A DNA stretch of 61,810 nt. Origin: Candidatus Gallacutalibacter stercoravium (GTDB lineage Bacteria; Bacillota; Clostridia; Oscillospirales; Acutalibacteraceae). The stretch covers positions 1 to 61,810 of the forward strand of contig DVJE01000027.1 in assembly GCA_018716975.1 (NCBI GenBank). The letters are read 5' to 3'. Under the pieces are notes generated by a model. It made no database searches and was not told the DNA's origin. It worked only from the letters and a program-made list of their open reading frames with translations. Positions 52,812 through 60,165 of this stretch are shown here, in pieces. How positions within the stretch are numbered: the first letter of the stretch is position 1; each line of letters starts with the position of its first letter. A program made the position numbers and the translations under genes.

Positions 52812-54074
52812 ATGGGGAATTTAGGGAGCAGCGTTCAAAACAAGCCGTATAAAAAGACGCTGCACGCTTGCTATGTGGGGTATATTACCCAAGCTATCGT
52901 CAATAATTTAGCGCCGCTGCTGTTTGTTATTTTTCAGCAGCAGTTCCAGGTGAGTTTTGAAGAGATCGGTAGGCTTTCTTTTATTAATTTTGGAACCCAG
53001 CTGCTGACCGACCTTTTTTGTATCAAATTTGTGGATAAGATGGGCTACCGCCGGGCCGCTGTGTTGGCGCATATTTGCTGTGCGCTGGGTTTGGTGCTGT
53101 TGCCTGTGTTGCCGTCGGTGTTGCCAGCGCCCTACCTGGGCTTGGTTATTGCCGTAATGGTATACGCTGTGGGCGGCGGTATGCTGGAGGTGCTGGTGAG
53201 CCCCATTGTAGAGGCGATCCCCGGCGATGCAAAAGCTTCCTCCATGAGCCTACTGCATGCCTTTTACTGCTGGGGCCAAGTGTTGGTGGTGTTGGGCACC
53301 ACCTTGCTGCTGGAATGGATCGGTGGCGATTACTGGCGGTTACTGCCCCTATTGTGGGCCTTGGTGCCGGTTTTTAACCTGTTCCGTTTTTTAAAGGTGC
53401 CTTTGGCTCCTATAATCCCCGAAGGGGAACAGGGTCTCTCTGTGCGGCATCTTATGCGCTCAAAATTCTTTTGGGTGGCGCTGATGCTGATGATGTGCGC
53501 CGGGGCTTGTGAGCTTACAATGTCGCAGTGGTCGTCGCTGTTTGCCGAAGAAGGGCTGCATGTGCCAAAGGTGGTGGGCGATCTGGCGGGCCCCTGCTTG
53601 TTTGCGGCGCTTATGGGCATTGGGCGCACTCTATATGGAGTGCTGGGCCATCGTATTCATTTAAAAAATGCTTTGCTGTTGTGTGGGCTGCTGTGTGTGC
53701 TATGCTATGGTGTTACGGTGTTTTGCGCATCGCCGGTGCTCTCTTTGTTGGGTTGCGCTGTGTGCGGTTTTTCGGTCAGCCTGATGTGGCCGGGCACGGT
53801 GAGCCTTAGCGCAGGGCGCTTTCCCCGCGGCGGGACTGCCCTATTTGGCGCGCTGGCGGTGTTTGGAGATATGGGTGGAGCGATTGGCCCGTGGATGGCG
53901 GGCATTGTTTCCGATTGGGCCCAGCGCTCTCAAGAATTGGTAGGCTGGGGGGCGGCAATGTTACTTAGCCCTGAGCAAGTGGGTCTAAAATGCGGGCTTT
54001 TGGTGGGCATGATTTTTCCCATACTGCTGGTGGTGGGGTTGCTGCTGTTGCGCAAGGACAAACGACGCGTGTAG
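52812..54074 (+). CDS. MFS transporter
   Basis: 420 aa, twelve predicted membrane helices. ATG at 52812 with AGGAGG 8 bases upstream; the frame is open back to 52593 but that part spans the promoter. The first inter-helix loop DKMGYRRAAVLAH matches the MFS loop 2-3 pattern, and the halves are joined by a basic loop near RHLMRSKFF. It resembles FucP/NarK-like sugar or metabolite facilitators of Clostridia. Substrate unknown; near the TetR regulator it could be an exporter. It is the only secondary transporter besides the NCS2 permeases in this window. Confidence 0.87.
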   Translation: MGNLGSSVQNKPYKKTLHACYVGYITQAIVNNLAPLLFVIFQQQFQVSFEEIGRLSFINFGTQLLTDLFCIKFVDKMGYRRAAVLAHICCALGLVLLPVLPSVLPAPYLGLVIAVMVYAVGGGMLEVLVSPIVEAIPGDAKASSMSLLHAFYCWGQVLVVLGTTLLLEWIGGDYWRLLPLLWALVPVFNLFRFLKVPLAPIIPEGEQGLSVRHLMRSKFFWVALMLMMCAGACELTMSQWSSLFAEEGLHVPKVVGDLAGPCLFAALMGIGRTLYGVLGHRIHLKNALLLCGLLCVLCYGVTVFCASPVLSLLGCAVCGFSVSLMWPGTVSLSAGRFPRGGTALFGALAVFGDMGGAIGPWMAGIVSDWAQRSQELVGWGAAMLLSPEQVGLKCGLLVGMIFPILLVVGLLLLRKDKRRV

Positions 54075-54351
54075 AGGTGGTTTGGCGGTAAATAAACAGT
54101 TTGTAATATGTAAAATATAATGCACCAAAGGGATTTGCTTCTACAAACAGCCAGCGCTCTTGCCGCTGGATTGCAGCGCTTGCTACGGCTAGCCCAGCAG
54201 CGTGATAAATAAAGGAAAGAAATATGCCCTAACGATCTTAATCTAGTATAGTTAGACCGTATTATTACAAATTGTATTTTTAATTGATACAAAAGCGCAG
54301 TAGAGAAATTGTAAAATTCGGTGGAAAAAACAAGGGAGGTTTCCCTTTTTG

Positions 54352-54380
54352 TTGCATTAGGCCTAGCCGCCGTTTATAAT
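54352..54380 (+). promoter_or_regulatory. Promoter of the dockerin-cohesin operon
   Basis: TTGCAT (54352-54357), a 17-base spacer, TATAAT (54375-54380). A small stem AAGGGA/TCCCTT with a T-run just upstream (about 54332-54350) may end the MFS transcript. The rest of 54075-54331 holds no gene. Confidence 0.7.
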
Positions 54381-54426
54381 AAAAGTGTCTGTAAATTTTG
54401 TGCCTAGGTGTGTTTTGCTATAAGGA

Positions 54427-56286
54427 ATGGGAAAAACGAATGCACCGCTTGACTGGGGGAAATGGGTGAATAAAATAGTGAAACGGGTCTACCGACGGCA
54501 ATATAATAGAAAAAAAGCCGTGTTTTTTCCGCATAGAAGAAGACGTTTTGCCTGTTTATCGGCAATGTTAGCTCTTTTGGTGATCATTGCGCCGTTTTGC
54601 CAGATATATGCGCAGAATAATGCCGGAGCTGTACAGGCAGCCAGCTTTACGCAAAGCAAAATTGTTGCGGTAGATATCGCGCCGTTTCGCGACAACGGCG
54701 TTACCGTGTTGTTTAACGACGGATCGATATATCTTTATCAGTACGATGAGAACGGCGGCGCAGATAAACGAGTAGACAGTCGGGTTGCGGGGGTATCTAA
54801 CGTAAAAAAATTGATCGATGCTACCAGCGCTCTCACCAATGACGGGCAAGTGTTAACGTGGGGAGCCGACGGCCAGGGCGGAAAGAAAACCTACCAGGCG
54901 CTGCCGGTGCAAGGAATTAGCAATGTGGTGGACGCCACCAGCCACTATTACCTAACCAAAACGCAGGGGGACGCCTTTGAAGTAAAATACTTGGATAGCA
55001 ACACCGAAGGCGCAACGCCGCTGACCTTGTTTTCGGTAACCGGCGCCCAAAAGATATCCGACAGCGAAGACGGCGGCGTGTTGCTTAAAAGCGACGGCAC
55101 GGTTTGGAAGTGGAAGGGCACGCAAAGCGCCTTAACCCAAATAGAAGGGCTGTCGGGTATTGTGGATATTACCAGCCAGGCCGCGCTGGATAGCGCCGGC
55201 AATGTGTGGGTGTGGGGCGTAAATCTGCGTGGTAAGCTGGGCAATAGCGATACGTCGCAAAATCAAACTGCCGCTGTGCAGTTGTTGCAGGGCTCTGCGG
55301 GCATTGCGGGTTCCAGCGGGCAAACCTATTCCATCCAAAAGGACGGCACTTTGCTGGTGTGGGGCGAGGCCAATGCGCAAAGCGGGGATACTTTGCTTTC
55401 TGCCCCCACAAAGGTTGAGCAGGCCGGAGAAGTGAGCAAGGTCTTTCCCGCCACCCATGGGGTGAACTCCACCTACCTTTTACTAAGCGACGGCAGGGTG
55501 CAGTCGGTGGGATTGTGCGGCTATGCCGCAGTCACCCCATTCACCTCTTATGCGGCAAACCGCAGCTTGCTAGAGCCTAAAACCGCGGTTATCCGGCTGA
55601 ATAAGGATTTAAGCGGCAACTTAGGGGCGGATGAACTGGATCAGTTGCCCTGTGAAACCTTGATAGGCACCACCGCCGCCGGTGGAACGGTACAGGTGCG
55701 GGTGGAAAGCTGGGAATGCGAAACCACCTTTTATCCCGATGCGGCGGGCACCTATATATTCCGCCCGGTTGTGTCGCTCAACGGCATGGTGGTTTATTCC
55801 GAGTACCGGCTGGCGGATGAAATTTTGCCCTCCATCACGGTGACGGTAGAAGGGGGCCGGATGAGTAGCTCCAGCTATGCCATCGATGAAAATGAAGGCA
55901 CCATCAGCAAAATAGCGGCGGGCACCAATGTTGCGTCGCTGCTTTCCGGCATACGCGGCGGCACCGTAAAGGCTTATGATGCCGGCGGCGGCGAGCTGGC
56001 CGCCACCGATACGGTGGGCACGGGCGCGGTGGTAAAGCTGCTGGAAAACGGGCAGGTAAAACAGTCTTTAACGGTGGTGGTAACGGGGGATACCAACGGC
56101 GACGGCAGAATCACCATTACCGATGTGGTGCGCATAAACGCCCACGTGGTGGGCCGCAGGGCCCTCAACGGCGTGTATGCCCTGGCGGCAGAAACCAACG
56201 GTGACGGAAGGGTTACCATCACCGATGTGGTGCGCGTAAACGCCCATGTGGTGGGCCGCAAAACCCTGGATCCTATTGCGGTGTAA
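54427..56286 (+). CDS. Secreted RCC1-repeat protein with a C-terminal dockerin
   Basis: 619 aa from the ATG at 54427; a GTG at 54466 has a better-spaced GGGGG and may be the true start. A basic N-terminus, then a hydrophobic segment (ACLSAMLALLVIIAPFCQIYA) acts as signal. Residues about 75-375 are RCC1-like propeller blades: ALTNDGQVLTWGADGQGGK, LLKSDGTVWKWKG, LDSAGNVWVWGVNLRGKLGN and IQKDGTLLVWGEANAQSG. The end is a type I dockerin doublet: DTNGDGRITITDVVRINAHV and ETNGDGRVTITDVVRVNAHV, both with complete calcium ligands. Dockerins bind cohesins; the next gene encodes a cohesin-like domain. Confidence 0.85.
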   Translation: MGKTNAPLDWGKWVNKIVKRVYRRQYNRKKAVFFPHRRRRFACLSAMLALLVIIAPFCQIYAQNNAGAVQAASFTQSKIVAVDIAPFRDNGVTVLFNDGSIYLYQYDENGGADKRVDSRVAGVSNVKKLIDATSALTNDGQVLTWGADGQGGKKTYQALPVQGISNVVDATSHYYLTKTQGDAFEVKYLDSNTEGATPLTLFSVTGAQKISDSEDGGVLLKSDGTVWKWKGTQSALTQIEGLSGIVDITSQAALDSAGNVWVWGVNLRGKLGNSDTSQNQTAAVQLLQGSAGIAGSSGQTYSIQKDGTLLVWGEANAQSGDTLLSAPTKVEQAGEVSKVFPATHGVNSTYLLLSDGRVQSVGLCGYAAVTPFTSYAANRSLLEPKTAVIRLNKDLSGNLGADELDQLPCETLIGTTAAGGTVQVRVESWECETTFYPDAAGTYIFRPVVSLNGMVVYSEYRLADEILPSITVTVEGGRMSSSSYAIDENEGTISKIAAGTNVASLLSGIRGGTVKAYDAGGGELAATDTVGTGAVVKLLENGQVKQSLTVVVTGDTNGDGRITITDVVRINAHVVGRRALNGVYALAAETNGDGRVTITDVVRVNAHVVGRKTLDPIAV

Positions 56287-56362
56287 AAGGCCGTTGGGCC
56301 TTGCGGAACAATACAAGCAAGCCCCGGCGACCAATTGGGGCGGAAAGGGTGGAGTAACATTC

Positions 56363-58627
56363 ATGAGGAACCTAAAAAGGACAGCGTCTTTGCTGCTGGC
56401 GGTTTTGCTGGTGGTTTCTGTATGGCTGCCGGTGCGCTCTCAGGCGGCCAGCGCCTTTTTGTCCGGCGGGGGAACAGTAACCGTTGGAGAAACTTTTACG
56501 GTAAGTTATACGATTTCCGGCAGCCAGCTGGCGGGGGCCGCTGGCTCCATCAGTTCCAGTAACCCAGCGGTGGCGCAGTTGGTGAGTGCCTCAATCGTGA
56601 ACGGCTGGTCGGGCGAAGCAGGCGCGACCTTTGGCGCCTATGGCACGCCGATAGACGGATCTACTACGGTAATATCGGCAACCTTTCAAACGATGGCGGC
56701 GGGGAGCTGCACCATATCGGTGACCGGCGTAGAGGTGACCGAGGGGGAAGATATGGTGGCGTCTTACCCGGGAGACTCTTCTGTTTCCGTCACCGTAACC
56801 GATCCGGTTCAAGTAACACCTGAACCTCCAGCGATTTCGGAAGCCCCAGCGCAATCCCAGGAGACATCCTCACCCTCTTCCACTTCCACTGCGGAAGTTT
56901 CCTCTCAAGAATCCCCCTCCTCGGCTCAGGAAGAGCGTTCTTCCAATGCAAATTTAGCGTCGCTGCACATTACAAATGCGGAATTTACACCCGCCTTTGA
57001 CAGCAGCATAACCGAATATTCCACCGTTGTGCCGTCGGTGGAAGAAACTTTGCTGATTGAAGCCGTGACGGAGGATAGCCGCGCCTCGGTGTCGATTCAA
57101 AATAATCAACTAACGCCCGGCGAAACCACAGCGGTGCGCATTGTAGTAACCGCCGAAGACGGCACCACCAAAACCTATACCATTAACGCCACCAGGGCCA
57201 ACGATCCCAACGGGGTGGCGTTGGATGCCAACAACCGCCTTTCCTCCCTTACGGTAAGCGCGGGTGTTTTGTCGCCCGCCTTTGACCCGGAGAAAAAGAC
57301 CTATGTGGTCTGGCTGCCTTATGAAACGACGACTTTGCAAGTGGAAGCACAGGCGGAGTCGGCCCGCGCGGTGATAACCATAGAAGGCGTGGCGGAGCTA
57401 AAGGAAAATGCCGACAATGTTTTTCGTGTTATTTGTACGGCGGAAAACGGCGACAAATCGGTTACCGAAGTACACGCCAAAAGGGGTATCAATCCCGAGG
57501 GGGATCCCCTGCTGCAGGCAGACAAAGTTTTCACTGATGACGGCGAGCTGGCGGCGCAGATTACCTCTATGGGTGAAAAATACGGCGAGGGCGTGGTGCT
57601 GGCCCAGGTGGAACAGCTAAGCGCGCAGGTGCTTAACGCACTGGCGGCAAACCCGGGTGTGGTGTTGCAGCTGGATTACGAGGGCGCCCAGCTTCGGCTG
57701 GTTGGGCGCGATGTGAACAAAGCCGTTGATACGGCGGGCTACGCTGTGGGGTACTCTGAAAACCCGGCCAACGCCGCCCAGTTGCTGGCTTCATGCGGGC
57801 AGGACAACCGGGCAAAGGCTTACAGCTTTGGCGGAGCGGTGCTGCCCGGCAAAGCGCAGTTGCAAGTGCAAACAGATTATGAAGAGAACACGCTGGTGAA
57901 TATTTATGCCTACAACCCAGAGAATGGGCAAATCCTTTTGGTAGCCGAGGGGGTTGTTGTGGGTGCCGGCGGACTTGTGCGCTATTTAAGCGAGGTGTGC
58001 TACGACAGCGTGGTGACCACGTCGGTGATTGACGGCGCGATTCCAGTGGAGGCAGCCGGCATGGCAGTGGGCGGTACGCCCACATGGGTGTTGGTTATCT
58101 GCATTGTGGCCGCAGTATTGGTGGGCGTTGGCGGCGGTTTGGGGATTGCATACGCGTTCTTTAAGTCTCGTTATGAAGAGGTGGAGCCACCGGACGGCGG
58201 CCCCAACGGACCGGAAAACGCTTGGCCGAATCCACCGGACGATCCGGAGGACGGCCCGGCTGGATATCCCAACGAGATGGGCGGCGCGGGGCAAGCGGAT
58301 GCAGCGGAAACCTCGAATGATGAATGGAGCGGCCAAGAGGATACCACCACAGCCGCTACAAACAATAGAGAGGATGCAGGGCAAACCAATGCTGCCGGCG
58401 AAAGCCAAGGAACACCGCAAAACGCCGCATCAAGTGGGTATTCTGCCGTTTATACCGGCTATGCTGTAGAAGATAATGATGAAGACGATGGCTATGTGGA
58501 TATATCGTCGGGTTCTCATGGCTTGCGTCATGTTGTGCGGGAAGAAGACAGCAATCCAGCCCAACGGTATGGCAGCGAACCGGTGATGCGAACCAATCGC
58601 CGAGGGGGGCGCCGTTACCGCAAGTAA
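56363..58627 (+). CDS. Membrane-anchored cohesin-like / cadherin-like surface protein
   Basis: 754 aa; ATG at 56363 with AAGGGTGGAG upstream. Signal peptide (residues 1-30), cohesin-like beta-sandwich (SGGGTVTVGETFTVSYTISG to GVEVTEGEDMVASYPGD, about 32-150), Ser/Thr linker, two cadherin-like (PF12733-type) repeats (LASLHITNAEFTPAFDSSI and LSSLTVSAGVLSPAFDPEKK), a unique domain (about 390-590), one membrane helix (WVLVICIVAAVLVGVGGGLG) and an acidic Asn/Gly/Pro-rich cytoplasmic tail of about 130 residues ending RRGGRRYRK. It is 76 bases behind the dockerin gene, so they form one operon and probably a receptor-ligand pair at the cell surface. Confidence 0.8.
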   Translation: MRNLKRTASLLLAVLLVVSVWLPVRSQAASAFLSGGGTVTVGETFTVSYTISGSQLAGAAGSISSSNPAVAQLVSASIVNGWSGEAGATFGAYGTPIDGSTTVISATFQTMAAGSCTISVTGVEVTEGEDMVASYPGDSSVSVTVTDPVQVTPEPPAISEAPAQSQETSSPSSTSTAEVSSQESPSSAQEERSSNANLASLHITNAEFTPAFDSSITEYSTVVPSVEETLLIEAVTEDSRASVSIQNNQLTPGETTAVRIVVTAEDGTTKTYTINATRANDPNGVALDANNRLSSLTVSAGVLSPAFDPEKKTYVVWLPYETTTLQVEAQAESARAVITIEGVAELKENADNVFRVICTAENGDKSVTEVHAKRGINPEGDPLLQADKVFTDDGELAAQITSMGEKYGEGVVLAQVEQLSAQVLNALAANPGVVLQLDYEGAQLRLVGRDVNKAVDTAGYAVGYSENPANAAQLLASCGQDNRAKAYSFGGAVLPGKAQLQVQTDYEENTLVNIYAYNPENGQILLVAEGVVVGAGGLVRYLSEVCYDSVVTTSVIDGAIPVEAAGMAVGGTPTWVLVICIVAAVLVGVGGGLGIAYAFFKSRYEEVEPPDGGPNGPENAWPNPPDDPEDGPAGYPNEMGGAGQADAAETSNDEWSGQEDTTTAATNNREDAGQTNAAGESQGTPQNAASSGYSAVYTGYAVEDNDEDDGYVDISSGSHGLRHVVREEDSNPAQRYGSEPVMRTNRRGGRRYRK

Positions 58628-58773
58628 AGATATAGACTCCAGCGCTAAAGCGATCGGGTAAGTGAAGTGGTTGTTTAGGCGCGGCCTTACCGGCGAAGGT
58701 TCGCCCATTTGCCGGCATGACAAAGCTCGCCTGTTCGCCCGTTCGCTTGTTGCCTAGTAAAATTGTAAAAAGA

Positions 58774-58810
58774 TACGCCCACTGCTGCAATTGCCGCAAC
58801 AGTGGGCGTA
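58774..58810. terminator. Bidirectional terminator between the cohesin-like gene and lexA
   Basis: TACGCCCACTG (58774-58784) pairs with CAGTGGGCGTA (58800-58810); a TGC/GCA inner pair extends it. It is followed by TTGATTT on plus. The remaining parts of 58628-59008 hold no gene I can support. Confidence 0.75.
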
Positions 58811-59008
58811 TTGATTTGTGTTAGAAAGAGCGTCAACCGTTCTGCGGCTGATACCGTTAAAAAGGAGTTTGCTTCATACATACAGGCAAGACATACAGGC
58901 GTCAAGCACAATGGGTAGCTGCGGTACTTGTTTTGAAATAAAATGCTGGCCCTTGTATGAAAGCTTAACAAAACAAAGGGAAAAGCCGGGTGCACCGAAG
59001 AAGTTTAT

Positions 59009-59602
59009 TTAATAGTAACGAATCACTGCGGTTACACGCCCCAAAATGACCACCTGCTCAGATATGATAGGCGTAAAGTCGGGGTTTTCAGGCTGTAGGC
59101 GGATAAAGCCATCCTCTCGGAAAAAGCGCTTAACAGTGGCCTCATCTTCCAACAGGGCTACCACAATATCACCATTGTCGGCGGTGGGGGTTTTCTGACA
59201 GATCACAATATCGCCGTCTAATATCCCGGCGTTTTTCATGCTGTAGCCTTTCACCCGCAGGGCGAATAAATCGCGCCCACGGCTTTGGGATTCGTTCAGC
59301 GGCACATAGCCCTCAACGTCTTCCACTGCGAGGATGGGCAGCCCAGCGGTAACCTGGCCCAGAATGGGAACTTGAACACTGCGCTCTCCGCCTGCAATAT
59401 GGATGGCGCGGTTTAACCCGGCGTCGCGGGTAATATAGCCGTTTTCTTCCAAGGTTTTTAGGTGGGCATGTACGGTAGAGGTAGATTTAAGGCCAGTGGC
59501 GTTGCATATTTCGCGCACGGAGGGCGGCAAGCCGTCTTGCGCACGTTCTTTTAGATAGGCTAAAATGCGTTCTTGGCTTTTATTCAGCTTTTTCAATGTC
59601 AT
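59009..59602 (-). CDS. lexA: LexA repressor
   Basis: 197 aa; ATG at 59602 with GGAAAGGAAGG upstream. N-terminal winged helix (SQERILAYLKERAQDGLPPS, then GLKSTSTVHAHLKTLEENGY). Ala-Gly cleavage site in GQVTAGLP (about residue 87), catalytic Ser in VKGYSMKNAGILDGD and Lys in EDEATVKRFF. It represses SOS genes until RecA filaments trigger self-cleavage. Its own promoter at 59788-59816 overlaps a LexA-box-like palindrome. Confidence 0.95.
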   Translation of the reverse strand: MTLKKLNKSQERILAYLKERAQDGLPPSVREICNATGLKSTSTVHAHLKTLEENGYITRDAGLNRAIHIAGGERSVQVPILGQVTAGLPILAVEDVEGYVPLNESQSRGRDLFALRVKGYSMKNAGILDGDIVICQKTPTADNGDIVVALLEDEATVKRFFREDGFIRLQPENPDFTPIISEQVVILGRVTAVIRYY

Positions 59603-59787
59603 GACCTTCCTTTCCCAAAAAAGGTTGCGCCTTGCAGGCGATGGCATTTTTGTTGTTGGCTATGTTGTGTTACCGGTATGAGATAAACTGTGTGAGATTA
59701 CCATAGAAAAGAGTGCGCGTCGTTGATCAGCCGGAGGCTATTCCCCCACCAACGGAAGGAGAACGAGATCCTCCCGTTTCCCTTGTT

Positions 59788-59816
59788 AGTATAACATAAC
59801 AGAGAGAAAAAATCAA
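59788..59816 (-). promoter_or_regulatory. lexA promoter
   Basis: On the minus strand TTGATT (59811-59816), a 17-base spacer, TATACT (59788-59793). The leader to the lexA ATG is about 180 bases. Confidence 0.65.
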
Positions 59817-59828
59817 ACATTTGTTTGA
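59813..59828. promoter_or_regulatory. LexA-box-like palindrome
   Basis: TCAAACATTTGTTTGA, a perfect palindrome apart from its TT centre and similar to the Gram-positive SOS box CGAAC-N4-GTTCG with G to A changes. It overlaps the -35 box of the lexA promoter, giving autoregulation, and could also act on the divergent small ORF. Confidence 0.6.
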
Positions 59829-59916
59829 AAAAATTTGCTGGAATTTCTCTATGAATAATTTATAATTTATTAACAGCGCTGTAACAACTAAACCGGCAAG
59901 GCAGGCTATAATAAAC

Positions 59917-59988
59917 ATGTACTCCAAAGATGGAGCCGCACCATCAGAGTACAATGTTCTACCCTCCTCAATGTACCCCTCAAGCTAA
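59917..59988 (+). CDS. Very small ORF divergent from lexA
   Basis: 23 codons from ATG to TAA; the peptide starts MYSKDGAAPSEYNVL. An AAGGCAGG sequence lies 11 bases upstream and a TATAAT at 59861-59866 could be the -10. A very strong terminator overlaps its stop codon. Promoter-ORF-terminator order suggests a real small transcript, either a peptide or an RNA. Not recognised. Confidence 0.35.
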   Translation: MYSKDGAAPSEYNVLPSSMYPSS

Positions 59989-60028
59989 TGAGAAAGCGCC
60001 GAACCGCAAGGTTCGGCGCTTTCTCATT
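59987..60028 (+). terminator. Strong terminator after the small ORF
   Basis: 19-bp perfect stem (59987-60005 with 60010-60028) closed by a GCAA tetraloop, a GNRA type; ATTTTTCTC follows 8 bases later. The stem begins inside the TAA stop codon of the small ORF. Confidence 0.8.
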
Positions 60029-60055
60029 GTGCGCATTTTTCTCTTTGGATTTACA

Positions 60056-60105
60056 AGAATAAAATAGGCCGGATGCTGCGTTTTGCATCCGGCCTATTTT
60101 ATTCT
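60056..60105 (-). terminator. Terminator of the GH2 beta-mannosidase gene
   Basis: 21-bp perfect stem (60056-60076 with 60085-60105) rich in A/T at its base and G/C at its tip, loop TGCGTTTT. It reads as a terminator in both directions. Confidence 0.8.
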
Positions 60106-60165
60106 AGCTCTGCTGTAAATTGTCTGATACAAAAATAGTCAGTGAACGTAAGGAATGGAGCTTGC

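Noticed and set aside
58818-59012. 64-codon plus-strand frame between the cohesin-like gene and lexA
   Set aside because: It starts at a TTG without a ribosome binding site, inside the tail of a terminator, and has no coding character.
59727-59954. 75-codon minus-strand frame with a hydrophobic segment upstream of lexA
   Set aside because: It overlaps the lexA promoter and the LexA-box-like palindrome, and its start lies in sequence better explained by the small plus-strand ORF.
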